Assembly (NCBI GenBank): GCA_963975425.1
Contig: CAXBGS010000008.1
Coordinates: forward strand, 62,001 to 126,000
DNA length: 64,000 nucleotides
Origin: CAXBGS01 sp963975425
Lineage (GTDB): Bacteria > Planctomycetota > Planctomycetia > Pirellulales > Pirellulaceae
Reading direction: 5' to 3'
Part shown: one piece after another, positions 8,259 to 16,981 of the stretch
Position numbering within the stretch: position 1 is the stretch's first letter
Layout: each line of letters starts with the position of its first letter
The notes under the pieces: generated by a model
What the model saw: the letters and a program-made list of their open reading frames with translations, nothing else
Databases searched by the model: none
What the model was told of the DNA's origin: nothing
Made by a program: the position numbers and the translations under genes

Positions 8259-9752
8259 TCACGCGGCGACGGGCACCGAGTCATCCGAAGTCGACGACAA
8301 TGCGTCGTGTTGCGATGCTTGTCCGTTGTCATTCGGTTTGAACCCGATAGAAATGAGCGCCACCTGTTCTTTGGCTTCGTCGATTTCTCGCAGTTGAAGA
8401 CTGCCCAGCCCGGCCAGTCTCGCTCGCACCTGTTTGGCCTGGCCGCGAGGCAGCGCCGACATGACCTTCTCAGCAACGTGATTGGGCAGCCCGCAAAGGG
8501 TCAGCAACGCTTGTCGCGTGTCGACCTCGGCCAGTGCGGCACACAACTCGCGTGGCTTTAGCTTGATCAAATGTTGATGAATCTCGTCGGTCGACTCGAA
8601 TGGACGAATGTGTGCGGGCCTCAGATTTCCGTCGGCTTGAGCAGCCGTGACCGATTCCACCGGGATTGGCGATGCCTCGACATTTCCTGCGGCAACATCC
8701 ATCGACTCATGTCGAACGTACGAATCATTGCCGGCGTGGGAAGCGTTCGGAGAGGGTGCTGGATCCATCTCGCGTGAGGTCGCATTGTTTTCTGTCACTG
8801 TGTCGCGTGCGATGCGAGGCGACATGACCTCGTCGATCATCGCGGCGTGTCCGGCGATCGGCGTCACTGGATCGCGCCCGTCCGAATGCGATGACGTTTG
8901 GACTGGCGTCCGATTTGCACTTTCAGCGCCCTCGCGATTTGGCATCGCGTCCAAGATGGCTTGCAAAGCATTTCGTCCGCCGGCCGTTCCGCCTTGCATG
9001 AAAGAGTTCGCGCCGAATCGTTCGACTTTCTTGCGAAGATGGTCGACAAAGTCAGCGATTGCATCGCTCGATGCTTCGTCCAGTCGTGCGATTCGGTTAA
9101 GGGCTTCGCTTTGCAGTTTTGGGTCCAGCGTCGAGACGATTCGAGCCGCCTGTGCCGGCGCGATCGAGGCCAGGACAAACGCAATTGCTTGCGGGTGTTC
9201 GCCTTGGATCACGCGGGCGAGTACATCGTCCTCGATGTCCCCCAGGAACGTCATCTCCGGGCGAGTGGAATTGTCGTTGTAGCGGTTGCTGGACGTCGCT
9301 GAGGCATGTTTGAAACCGTCACTCCCATCGGCGGACTCACCTTGAAATTTGTCCATGCGGTACACGCGGGACGTCCCGCTATTGGGATGCGAATGGTTCG
9401 ATTGGCCATGGTTGGGCCGAGGACCGGATGACGATGCGGAAACAAACGTGTCACCGGCGGCCGAGCGATGTTGCGTCGAACCGTCGTGCAATGCCGAAGT
9501 CTGCCGTACGTAGGATCCTTTGAACGCTTGATACGCTCGATGACGTTCCAGCGGGTCCACGTCGGCCAGTTGGCGGATTTCATCCCGCAGCCGTGACTTT
9601 GTTTCCGTCGACAAACTGCTCATCAAACGGCTGGCCATATGGGCCGGCAAACCGCCAAGCACGATTGCAACACGGCGAAGTGTTGCTTCGTCGACCGATG
9701 CATTGGGTTGCATGGCCGCTTGCTGATTGGTCGGTTGCTGGGCAACAGCCAT
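8259..9752 (-). CDS. fliG: Flagellar motor switch protein FliG, extended and divergent
   Basis: FliG forms the upper C ring and couples the stator to rotation. I place the start at the ATG at 9750-9752 (MAVAQQPTNQQ) because GGAG lies 9 nt before it; TTG (9770) and ATG (9767) lie upstream in frame. The protein is about 497 residues, against about 330 usually. It has an N-terminal helical domain, a middle domain with the EHPQ motif (EHPQAIAFVLASIAPAQAA, about residue 183) and a C-terminal domain (about 380-470) ending LGSLQLREIDEAKEQV. The extra length is low-complexity linker before and after the middle domain. By my alignment, four charged torque residues of the C-terminal domain (E. coli R281, D288, D289, R297) are G, A, R and Q here. 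Confidence 0.88.
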   Translation of the reverse strand: MAVAQQPTNQQAAMQPNASVDEATLRRVAIVLGGLPAHMASRLMSSLSTETKSRLRDEIRQLADVDPLERHRAYQAFKGSYVRQTSALHDGSTQHRSAAGDTFVSASSSGPRPNHGQSNHSHPNSGTSRVYRMDKFQGESADGSDGFKHASATSSNRYNDNSTRPEMTFLGDIEDDVLARVIQGEHPQAIAFVLASIAPAQAARIVSTLDPKLQSEALNRIARLDEASSDAIADFVDHLRKKVERFGANSFMQGGTAGGRNALQAILDAMPNREGAESANRTPVQTSSHSDGRDPVTPIAGHAAMIDEVMSPRIARDTVTENNATSREMDPAPSPNASHAGNDSYVRHESMDVAAGNVEASPIPVESVTAAQADGNLRPAHIRPFESTDEIHQHLIKLKPRELCAALAEVDTRQALLTLCGLPNHVAEKVMSALPRGQAKQVRARLAGLGSLQLREIDEAKEQVALISIGFKPNDNGQASQHDALSSTSDDSVPVAA

Positions 9753-10029
9753 CCGGGATTTCTCCATCAAGACACGCGTTCGGTAATATTCCGAACATTC
9801 TTGTAGGAAATCCTCAAGTCAGAAGGGAAGAGAGTTTTATGCAATGTTTCTGGGCGGCAAAAAGCCGTCCATGATCTTGCAAACCTTTCGGCGTTTGACG
9901 GAGAACCAGGCGTTTTGCGAACCACGTGGGGTTTGCAATCACATGACGCACTGCGACACATGCGGCGATTCGCCAACACTCGGGCGCTGCTGCAAACGGT
10001 CGAGCCCATTAATTTGCACAAAGGCCGGC
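9753..10029. promoter_or_regulatory. fliF-fliG gap with two inverted repeats
   Basis: About 277 bases without a gene inside the operon. Two inverted repeats are seen: GTTCGG/CCGAAC with a 7-nt A/T loop at 9778-9796, just upstream of the fliG ribosome binding site, and CGGC-AAAAA-GCCG at 9855-9867. The second resembles a motif at 22400-22412 in front of the RND adaptor gene; both share TGCA and TGTTTC to the left. They could be RNA hairpins affecting fliG expression or processing, or protein sites. The function is unknown. Confidence 0.4.
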
Positions 10030-11664
10030 TTAGGCTGCTTCACCGATCCAGCCGCGAATCACGTTGGCGGCGACTTCCGGGTTTGCTTCGACCAATTCAA
10101 CCAGTTCGTCTTTCAGAGTTCCGCCGGTGATGGTCATCGTTTCGGCTTCGTCGTCTGGCTCAGCCTCTTCCGGCGGCGGCTTGGGCAATTCCAGGCCGAA
10201 TCCCTCGCTAAAGTCTCGCGGTGCGCCTTGCCCGCCCTTCTTGGCTGCCGACAGGGCAACGATCAGAGCAAAGAATGCCAAGGCGATCAGTGCGATCGAT
10301 TGCCAATGGTTTGCCAGCCAAGCCATGGCGATTTTCGCCGTTTCGGACTCGGGCGCCGGCGGATCGGGCAGATCGGGATAATCAAAGACGGTGACCAGTG
10401 GCATGGCGTCCTGGCCGCCGGCGACCGGAGGCAGCAATTGGACGACTCCGGTTTGAATGTCTTGCTGGGTTTCGTCTTTCAACGCTTGCAGGTCCGCCTC
10501 GGCTGGCGGTTGGATTTCCGCCAGCGGCGTGTCGGGCTGTTCGCGGAGCTGTTTTTGAATCCAAACTTTTTCGTAATAGCTTGCCGGCAATCCGATCGAC
10601 ACTCGCACGCGCTGCACTTGCAGGGATGCCATGCGCGAATCTTCCCACTGCGTTCCGGCGACGCTGTTGCTTTCGCGTTCACTTTCATCGACCGATGCGA
10701 CTTCGGCGGTATCGATGCTGGTCGAACGGTTCGAAACGACGTTCGCATTCGGTCCAGCCCCGGGGACACCACCTTGATTGGGACGCGTCGTTTTTGATTC
10801 CATGGTCTTTTGTGATGACCGAATTGTCGTCGGCTCGTCATAGGTCAGCGTCGTCCGCTTCGTTTCCATTGTCGGATCGATTTCGGCATAGGCCGCCACG
10901 CGGATCGGTCCATAACCGGCCAAAACACTACGAATCTTTTGTTCAAAATAGGCTTCGGCCTCGCGGCGTTTGCGCATCAGCGGATCATCATCCGAATTGC
11001 CACCGATGGATGTGCCGTTGGTATCGATCACGACCACGTCATCCACCGTCATGCCGGCGTAGGAACCCTTGATGAGTTCCTTGATCATTTGTTCCCGCGC
11101 TTTGGAAATCGGGCTGCTGCCGGAGGGCTGGACCACAACGCTGGCGGATTGCGGTCGCGACCGAGTCAGGCCGTATCGTTCGCCGAGATCGTATTCCACA
11201 CTTGCCGTGCGAATGTCCGGAAATTGTTCGATCTTTCGACCCAGATCTTGTTCTTTGGCGTGCATCACTCGAGCCATCCGCTGATCGTTCGATTCGAACG
11301 TGCTGGTGTCGGCGATGGCTTGTTCCATACTGCTTCGCAGCGTCATCGGCAATGCGGCGGAGTCTTGCAAAGCGGAAAGGTATTCGCTGCGTGTTTCCGA
11401 AGGAATTCGAATACGATTCCCTTCGCGTATCCAGCCGTTCAATCCGGCTTGGCTGAAGGCAATTTCGACGGCATCGACTTCCGCCTCGCCGAGCATTCGG
11501 CCGCCAAAGAGATAGTCAGTCTTGCTGTTGCCGGTGCCCCGCACGAGCAAGCCCAGTCCGATCGCAATCGCGACCACCAGCATGCCCGCGATCGCGCGAG
11601 ACTGGATCGGCATATCCGCAAAGGTGCTGCGGAGTTGGTCAGATGAATCACGGAGCAAGCTCAT
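10030..11664 (-). CDS. fliF: Flagellar M-ring protein FliF
   Basis: FliF builds the MS ring, the membrane base of the flagellum. The 544 residues show a first membrane segment (about 25-45, AIAGMLVVAIAIGLGLLVRG), a periplasmic YscJ/FliF domain (EAVEVAF-like EVDAVEIAFSQAGLNGW; RTASVEYDLGERYGLTRSRPQSASVVV; GSYAGMTVDDVVVIDTNG), a variable glycine/serine/threonine region, and a second membrane segment (about 448-470, SIALIALAFFALIVALSAAKK). The cytoplasmic C-terminus (ELVEANPEVAANVIRGWIGEAA) is the FliG-binding tail. Starts with ATG at 11662-11664; fliE lies directly upstream. Confidence 0.95.
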   Translation of the reverse strand: MSLLRDSSDQLRSTFADMPIQSRAIAGMLVVAIAIGLGLLVRGTGNSKTDYLFGGRMLGEAEVDAVEIAFSQAGLNGWIREGNRIRIPSETRSEYLSALQDSAALPMTLRSSMEQAIADTSTFESNDQRMARVMHAKEQDLGRKIEQFPDIRTASVEYDLGERYGLTRSRPQSASVVVQPSGSSPISKAREQMIKELIKGSYAGMTVDDVVVIDTNGTSIGGNSDDDPLMRKRREAEAYFEQKIRSVLAGYGPIRVAAYAEIDPTMETKRTTLTYDEPTTIRSSQKTMESKTTRPNQGGVPGAGPNANVVSNRSTSIDTAEVASVDESERESNSVAGTQWEDSRMASLQVQRVRVSIGLPASYYEKVWIQKQLREQPDTPLAEIQPPAEADLQALKDETQQDIQTGVVQLLPPVAGGQDAMPLVTVFDYPDLPDPPAPESETAKIAMAWLANHWQSIALIALAFFALIVALSAAKKGGQGAPRDFSEGFGLELPKPPPEEAEPDDEAETMTITGGTLKDELVELVEANPEVAANVIRGWIGEAA

Positions 11665-11788
11665 GGTTGTAAAAAGCGTCCTGACCGAAGGGGTATCAAA
11701 TGATGTGGGGGGCGTTTGTAAGGGGCGTCAACAAAGAGCCGCTAAGATCGAGTGTATTTTCGGGTAGTCCGCCTACGATCGCCTTTTG

Positions 11789-12115
11789 TTAAATTTGAAT
11801 TTGCTGGACTTCACGGTAGGCCTCGACCAATTTGTTGCGAATTTGCAGCAACATACGAAAGGCGAGATCTGCTTTTTGCACGCTGGTCAATACTTCGGCT
11901 TCGTTCACATCGCCGCCGGTCAGCAACGAATGAACTTGATCATTCGCATCGTTCTGCATCGTGTTGACGTTTCGAACTTGATCGACCAACAAGTTCGCAA
12001 AGTCGCTCATCCCTTCGGCGGATTTCGATGAACCCGCCCCGCGCGATCCAAACATCCCATCGGAAAATGGCGACGTTGGGCGCTGCGGAGGTTGGATTGC
12101 AGAAAGGGGTTTCAT
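11789..12115 (-). CDS. fliE: Flagellar hook-basal body complex protein FliE
   Basis: FliE joins the MS ring to the proximal rod. The 108-residue protein matches the family length and ends with the conserved region SVQKADLAFRMLLQIRNKLVEAYREVQQIQI, close to the FliE consensus (QKAxLxFQxxxxVRNKLVxAYQEIMxMQV). The middle part (FANLLVDQVRNVNTMQNDANDQVHSLLTG) also fits. It sits between flgC and fliF as in many flgBC-fliE-fliF operons, but a 251-base gap with a tandem repeat array separates it from flgC. Confidence 0.94.
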   Translation of the reverse strand: MKPLSAIQPPQRPTSPFSDGMFGSRGAGSSKSAEGMSDFANLLVDQVRNVNTMQNDANDQVHSLLTGGDVNEAEVLTSVQKADLAFRMLLQIRNKLVEAYREVQQIQI

Positions 12116-12190
12116 GTTTCATTGTCGTCAGAGTCGACATGTCCTCGGTCGTTGATCGCTTGGCAATCGAGATTCGCGGTTCATGCCCAA

Positions 12191-12336
12191 GCAGTCGCGG
12201 TGGGCAAGTCCCGGCCATTCGTCGTGGGCAAGCCCCAGGCCGTTCGTCGTGGGCAAGCCCAGGACATTCGTCGTGGGCAAGCCCAGAACATTCGTCGTGG
12301 GCAAGCCCAGAACATTCGTCGTGGGCAAGCCACGGG
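12191..12336. repeat. 24-bp tandem repeat array between flgC and fliE
   Basis: Five units of 24-25 bp (consensus CATTCGTCGTGGGCAAGCCC plus AGRA) lie at 12216-12240, 12241-12264, 12265-12288, 12289-12312 and 12313-12336, preceded by a degenerate unit at 12191-12215. The third and fourth are identical. Copies abut directly with no spacers, so this is a minisatellite and not CRISPR. The array fills most of the gap between flgC (stop at 12367) and fliE (start at 12115). Read on the minus strand it gives repeated NVLGLPTT without a plausible gene. Confidence 0.9.
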
Positions 12337-12366
12337 GGTCGCCGCGGGCGAACGTTCAGACTTAGC

Positions 12367-12786
12367 CTATGCCAAGATCGTGAGTGTTTCGCGGCTCAGC
12401 GTTTTGGAAATCTCCATCACACCGACATTCGCTTCATAGGCTCGCGTCGACTCCAATGCGTCGACCATTTGCGTGGTCAGATCAATATTCGGATAGGCGA
12501 CGTAGCCTTTCCATTTCCCCTCTTCGATGGCCAGCGGATGTTCGGGTTGGTACCGATACAGAGGCTCGGATTCGCTCATCTGGATCTCCGCGACTTTGAC
12601 GCCGGCGGCTTGCCCGGATGCGACCGAATCGTCGGTTTGAAACACGACCTCACGTGCTTGATAAGGCTTGGCGTTTCCGTTTTCATCTTTAAGCGAAGAA
12701 ATATTGGCAATGTTGCCCGAGACCGCGTTCAGGCGGGTGCGTTGGGCAACGAGCGCCGACGTGCTGATATCAAGTGCGTTTATCAT
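12367..12786 (-). CDS. flgC: Flagellar basal-body rod protein FlgC
   Basis: FlgC is a proximal rod subunit. The 139 residues contain the flagellar rod N-terminal motif (ALVAQRTRLNAVSGNIANIS) and the C-terminal motif YVAYPNIDLTTQMVDALESTRAYEANVGVMEISKTL, both typical of FlgC. Length fits the family (about 135-150). It starts with ATG at 12784-12786, ten bases after the flgB stop, so the two are probably translated from one mRNA. Confidence 0.96.
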   Translation of the reverse strand: MINALDISTSALVAQRTRLNAVSGNIANISSLKDENGNAKPYQAREVVFQTDDSVASGQAAGVKVAEIQMSESEPLYRYQPEHPLAIEEGKWKGYVAYPNIDLTTQMVDALESTRAYEANVGVMEISKTLSRETLTILA

Positions 12787-12796
12787 GAACTAATCC

Positions 12797-13201
12797 CTAA
12801 GCTCTTTCGGTGATCGCTGCACGAAGCAACGAAAATTGGCTACGCATCGTCGTGATCGCTAAACTGTGCATGTGCTGGTTCTTAGCGATTTCGGTGACTT
12901 GATGTTCCAGCGACACGTCACTGCCGTCGTGAAAGACGACTTGTTCCATTGCGTCTCGTGGTCCTGAATAAATGTCATCGCGAGTGGTCGCGTTCATCGA
13001 TGCGACCGGATCGGATTGCCGTGAAGCTTCGATCGAGTCCGACAACGCCGATTGAAAGTCTTGGACGTTTAGATCACGGGCACGGTAGTCGGGCGTGTCG
13101 ATGTTGGCGATGTTGCCGGCCAGCAACTCGTGCCGACGCTCGCTAAAGGAAAGCGTTTGCTCGAGAGCCGGGATGGCGGTTTGATTGAAGATTCCAAGCA
13201 T
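12797..13201 (-). CDS. flgB: Flagellar basal-body rod protein FlgB
   Basis: FlgB is a proximal rod subunit. I choose the ATG at 13199-13201 (MLGIFNQTAIPALEQTLSFS), giving 134 residues, the usual length. An in-frame ATG at 13258 would add 19 non-conserved residues and overlap the upstream gene. The motif RRHELLAGNIANIDTPDYRARDL (residues about 22-44) is the rod N-terminal signature. The C-terminal HSLAITTMRSQFSLLRAAITER matches FlgB. It is directly followed by flgC. Confidence 0.95.
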   Translation of the reverse strand: MLGIFNQTAIPALEQTLSFSERRHELLAGNIANIDTPDYRARDLNVQDFQSALSDSIEASRQSDPVASMNATTRDDIYSGPRDAMEQVVFHDGSDVSLEHQVTEIAKNQHMHSLAITTMRSQFSLLRAAITERA

Positions 13202-13235
13202 CGCAGATCGCTCGTTGATATTTCGACAAACTTGC

Positions 13236-13658
13236 TCAGGCCGCTCGACGACGGGCAACGTCGCCGCGGCGGAACGTCACCGTGACGGCACCGCCACCTT
13301 GGGGACAATTGCTCCATTCCAATCGGGCTCCGATTGCGGCAGCGACCAAGGGCAAGTTTTGTGCACGTTCTTGGACATCGCATCCGTTATCCGCGAATTC
13401 CAGTTCGATGCCACGGTCGGTTTCGCAAGCGGTAATGATCAGATCACCACCGTCGGGCATTTCCGTCAGTGCTTGGGTCACAAGCGTGCGGACCAGCGAG
13501 GCGGTTTGGCTCGGGTCGGCCGGAATTCCCAGGTTCGTGTCGATGTCGACTTCCATGCAAACCGGGGCGGCGTGCTGGACCAAAAGCGGTGCTGTTACCG
13601 TTTCGACCAGAACGACTAAAGATTGGCACGAGGTCGGGTCGATCCATTGATGTGACAT
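13236..13658 (-). CDS. Stand-alone GHKL (histidine-kinase-like) ATPase domain protein
   Basis: A 140-residue protein that looks like an isolated HATPase_c domain with no phosphoacceptor helix, sensor or membrane part. Visible pieces are an N-box-like helix (SLVRTLVTQALTEMPDGGDL), a G1-like box (GIELEFADNGCDVQ) and a final strand (GGGAVTVTFRRG). Compared with kinase consensus, the N-box asparagine is glutamine, the DNGxGI glycine is Asp (DNGCDV), and the glycine-rich lid (GLGLxIV) is replaced by LPLVAAAIGARLEW. ATP binding is therefore uncertain. It ends 34 bases before the flgB start. It could be a degenerate kinase partner, an anti-sigma-like protein or a structural relic; no function is assigned. 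Confidence 0.6.
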   Translation of the reverse strand: MSHQWIDPTSCQSLVVLVETVTAPLLVQHAAPVCMEVDIDTNLGIPADPSQTASLVRTLVTQALTEMPDGGDLIITACETDRGIELEFADNGCDVQERAQNLPLVAAAIGARLEWSNCPQGGGAVTVTFRRGDVARRRAA

Positions 13659-13823
13659 GGTCCGTTTTCGCTTGCTTCAGGCTTTTTTCATTTGATGAAT
13701 GAACGTCACCGTCGCAGATAACCTAGCGGCCGTGTGCGATGCAAGATGAATCGGGCAGTCCAGCCGCAAGTGGGCCACTTTGGATGGACGGTGGGGACAA
13801 CCGTTCGACGCTGGACTTGCTAG

Positions 13824-14273
13824 CTATTGGCTCGACAAATCCAGCCGACCGCCGCTGGTGTTTGCTTGTTCCGCTTCGGCATATCCTGTGACGGCTTGCT
13901 GGGCCGTCTGAGTCTGCTCGAGTTGTTTTTGCAGCGACTCACGGCTTTGCGACAGCGTTTGCTCACACTGGGCTTCCATTTCCATCAACGTCCGCAACAT
14001 TTCTTCGCAGCGGGCGTGTTCGGCTTGGCACTGGGCGCGTTGCTCGGGCCGATCCCAGACTCGCGTGGCGGGATCGTCCGGGGCGGCTTCGGCGAGGCAG
14101 GCAGAGTATTCTCGCAGCTTGGCCAACGGCGCTTGTTTCTCGGCCAACAGACTCATCAGTTCGTTCATGCGTCCCTGTTGGACCGCGGTCACCTGACGCT
14201 GGCTGATTTCTAAAAGTTCGTCCAGCACCGTTTTTCGCTGGCTCACCAGGTTTACAAGTCGTTCGGCGTTCAT
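13824..14273 (-). CDS. FlgN-like flagellar export chaperone
   Basis: Chosen start is the ATG at 14271-14273 (MNAERLVNLVSQRKTVLDEL), giving 149 residues. A longer frame from 14378 would overlap the upstream TPR gene by 76 bases and add no conserved sequence. The protein is all-helical, with LVNLVSQRKTVLDELLEISQRQVTAVQQGRMNELMSLL resembling FlgN (hook-filament junction chaperone), followed by a long coiled coil rich in Q and E. The length also fits FlgN (about 140-160). Its place among flagellar genes supports the call. A FliT-like or other coiled-coil role cannot be excluded. Confidence 0.6.
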   Translation of the reverse strand: MNAERLVNLVSQRKTVLDELLEISQRQVTAVQQGRMNELMSLLAEKQAPLAKLREYSACLAEAAPDDPATRVWDRPEQRAQCQAEHARCEEMLRTLMEMEAQCEQTLSQSRESLQKQLEQTQTAQQAVTGYAEAEQANTSGGRLDLSSQ

Positions 14274-14302
14274 CGGTACGTCTGCATGTTCGATGGTGCG
14301 GC

Positions 14303-16981
14303 TTATCGCAGGTTGGGCGCGTTGCCGAGTCCTGCCGTTTGAATTCGTTTGTTCATCCAGGTCAGAAGTTTTTCCCACCCGGCTCGGTCGTATCGCGTGA
14401 CATTTTCGAATTCATCATCCCACTCACTCGGGATGCGCTGCAAGACGATTTCGGCTTGCTGAATCAATGCGTCGGCCTCACGGTAACGCCCGAGCTCTTT
14501 CATGCAACGCGATTGTCCCAGGATGGCCTCCAGCGCCGGCGGCTCGTTCATGTACCGCAGCGAGACGGTGCGGTAGGCATCGGCGGCTTTTTCCAGATCG
14601 TTCATTTCGCGGAGCGTATCCGCTTCAGCCATCAAACAGTTTCTCAACATGGCCTGTTCACGTTCTGACAAACGATGTTCCTCTTCGGTTTCCGAGAGAT
14701 GTTTTCTCAGAAAGACAAACCCGTCGAGCGCCGTCTTTAGCGATTTGTCAGCTTTCACTCGCAGGGAGCGTCGTGCGGCGTCTAGAATCTCGGTCGATTC
14801 CGATTCGACGCGTGGCCACTGGGCGGCCATGACGTGTGCCTTGGCCGACAAATAGGCCGCAACAACGCTGCGAGGCAGCGGCCAGTACCGCTGCACGGCC
14901 TCGTCCAGGTAACGAACGGACTGTTCCAGATTGATTTGGTTGTCTCGCATCATCATGATGCGTTCTTCCGGCTTGAGGTGTTCACTTGCCAAGTGATTCG
15001 CGTAGGCCTCGCGATACAATGTCTCGCCCAATGTCAAAAGCGAATCGCGCCAGGCGGGACTTTGCGGCGTCAGTTCGCCGTCTTGCAGATTCTCGGTCAG
15101 CATGATCTGGGCGTCTTCCAAATTTCCCAACTCGGCATGAGCCTGGGCCGAAAGCAACCGCGCGTCATAGCGCAGCGGGTCGCGCGGAAATTCGATAATG
15201 ACGCTGTTGAGGGACTCGATCGCTCGCTCGGCATCGCCTTCGGCCAATAAAGCTCGACCATAGGCGACCAGGCCTCGCGGTTGTCGGCGGCGTTCTTCGT
15301 AGCGCAAATACGGTTCCAGCAGCTGAATGCTGCGTCGAAAGTGACGGCCCTTTTGATAGGCATCGATCGCGGACCATTGCGTCGGCAGATATTCCTCGGT
15401 ATTGAATTGCAGCTGTGCCGCCTCGGCGAACGCGTCGCCTGCGGCACGGTAACGACTTCGCGCGACGATCGACGCGCTGCGTGCGACATCACCGCCGATA
15501 TCGGTACCCTCTTTGATCGTCATCGCGGCCCAATCGCGATAGCCGAGGCCTTCGTGCATCAATGCATCGGCCTGCTCGAATACCGGCGGCAAGCTGCGGG
15601 CGACATCGATACTGTCTTTGAATTGACCGGTGGTGCGCAGCATGGCGATCGCATCACCTGTACGTCGACGAAATTCCTCGAATGGAATCATCGATGCGTC
15701 GAATCCGCTGGGGTCGCCCAGTTCGCGAATGATGTACCGCACCGTCTGCAGCACTTCGATCCCTCGCCCTTGTTCAGCTAACAATTCAATCTCTTCGATG
15801 CCGCCGACGATGCCTTCGGCGCCAAAGGGTCTTTGTTGTCGCGCGGCGGTCAGCTGAGTCAATGCGTCGTCTTGCTTGCCCTGAATCAGATTGGCTCGCG
15901 CGGCCCACAGTCTTGCGCGAGCGGCAACCTTGGGCGCGGCTTCGCGTTGCAAATCGACCAAGTCATGCATCGTCGGCGACAGTGCGGCAATCACTTCGCT
16001 GCGGTCGTCTCCTTCATTTCGCGGGCGGGCCCCGTAAGTTTGTGACGCCCGTTTGATTTGCAATACTGCGCGCAGCAGTTTGATTCGGTCGCGATAATCA
16101 GCCTCCGCCGCTTCTGTCGCGACCGATCCGGCGGGGACCGGCTGGATGGCGGCCTCGATCGCCGCTGCGGCTTCTTTCCACTGCGCTAGCCCGATCAGCG
16201 CCTCGATGCGAATACTTTCCGCTTCGCGTTGCTGGTCACGTTTCAAGGTCGTGTCAGACAAATAACGTTCGATCGTGCGCAGCGCGTCACCGACCATGTT
16301 TTCGCTCGATTTCAGCTGCGCCCGCGCCAGACTGGGCATCAACTCGCGTTCAAGCGCGAGATCCAATTCGATCGCGGCGCGAAAGTGCCGGGCGGATTCG
16401 GCGAAACGACTAACGTCGTAGAGTGACTGACCGAGCAATTGATGGCCCTCGGCTTCACGACCGGCGGGGAATCCACCCGCCCCAGACGATTCGAGTGATG
16501 GAATGGCATCGGAAAGAAGTTGGCGGCGCGTGCGAGCGTCCACGGCATCACGACTGCGCGCGACCTTACCGGCCCCGACCAAAAAGTCTCTCAAGCGAAC
16601 CCATTCCGCCTGTAAGTCTTCTTCGGTTTCTTCGGCCGCCTCTCCTTCGACGTCCTCAACGACTTCGGTGTCGGTTTCCGATTCCGGCGGCAGTTCTTCG
16701 TAGATTCCGTCGGATTCAGAATCGGGTGACGGGACTTCGAAGGGGAACTGGACGGTTTCGGCAAGTTCGCCGGCGACAATTTCACGACCGGCGACGTACT
16801 CTTGAGACGCGATTCGCAAAATTTCGTGCGGATCGGTAACCCGGGAACTCCACCACATGTTGAACAAGACACCGAAACCCAGCACCGCGGTTCCCGCGGC
16901 GACCATCATCAGTGCCGTGACCAACCACGACTTATCGACCGGACTTGTTGCTTTGGCGGTTTGGTCTTTGTCCTCGGCCAC
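14303..16981 (-). CDS. Large TPR-repeat membrane protein of the flagellar cluster
   Basis: An 892-residue protein of unknown function starting with GTG (16979-16981). Residues about 20-42 (WLVTALMMVAAGTAVLGFGVLF) form one membrane anchor. A strongly acidic segment follows (about 75-118), and then helical repeats to the C-terminus with many TPR-like units (for example ADAYRTVSLRYMNEPPALEAILG, and LGQSLYDVSRFAESARHFRAA). The N-terminus is predicted inside and the repeat region outside the cytoplasmic membrane. It ends 30 bases before the FlgN-like start, so the genes are probably co-transcribed. It may scaffold or anchor the motor, but nothing in the sequence names a partner. Confidence 0.8.
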   Translation of the reverse strand: MAEDKDQTAKATSPVDKSWLVTALMMVAAGTAVLGFGVLFNMWWSSRVTDPHEILRIASQEYVAGREIVAGELAETVQFPFEVPSPDSESDGIYEELPPESETDTEVVEDVEGEAAEETEEDLQAEWVRLRDFLVGAGKVARSRDAVDARTRRQLLSDAIPSLESSGAGGFPAGREAEGHQLLGQSLYDVSRFAESARHFRAAIELDLALERELMPSLARAQLKSSENMVGDALRTIERYLSDTTLKRDQQREAESIRIEALIGLAQWKEAAAAIEAAIQPVPAGSVATEAAEADYRDRIKLLRAVLQIKRASQTYGARPRNEGDDRSEVIAALSPTMHDLVDLQREAAPKVAARARLWAARANLIQGKQDDALTQLTAARQQRPFGAEGIVGGIEEIELLAEQGRGIEVLQTVRYIIRELGDPSGFDASMIPFEEFRRRTGDAIAMLRTTGQFKDSIDVARSLPPVFEQADALMHEGLGYRDWAAMTIKEGTDIGGDVARSASIVARSRYRAAGDAFAEAAQLQFNTEEYLPTQWSAIDAYQKGRHFRRSIQLLEPYLRYEERRRQPRGLVAYGRALLAEGDAERAIESLNSVIIEFPRDPLRYDARLLSAQAHAELGNLEDAQIMLTENLQDGELTPQSPAWRDSLLTLGETLYREAYANHLASEHLKPEERIMMMRDNQINLEQSVRYLDEAVQRYWPLPRSVVAAYLSAKAHVMAAQWPRVESESTEILDAARRSLRVKADKSLKTALDGFVFLRKHLSETEEEHRLSEREQAMLRNCLMAEADTLREMNDLEKAADAYRTVSLRYMNEPPALEAILGQSRCMKELGRYREADALIQQAEIVLQRIPSEWDDEFENVTRYDRAGWEKLLTWMNKRIQTAGLGNAPNLR

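Noticed and set aside
9844..10797. A 317-codon plus-strand frame over fliF and its gap.
   Set aside because: fliF is clear on the minus strand. The frame contains only His/Arg/Phe-rich sequence without recognised motifs.
12191..12336. Possible CRISPR array.
   Set aside because: Units are directly adjacent with no spacers and differ by point changes, so it is a minisatellite. No cas genes exist in the window.
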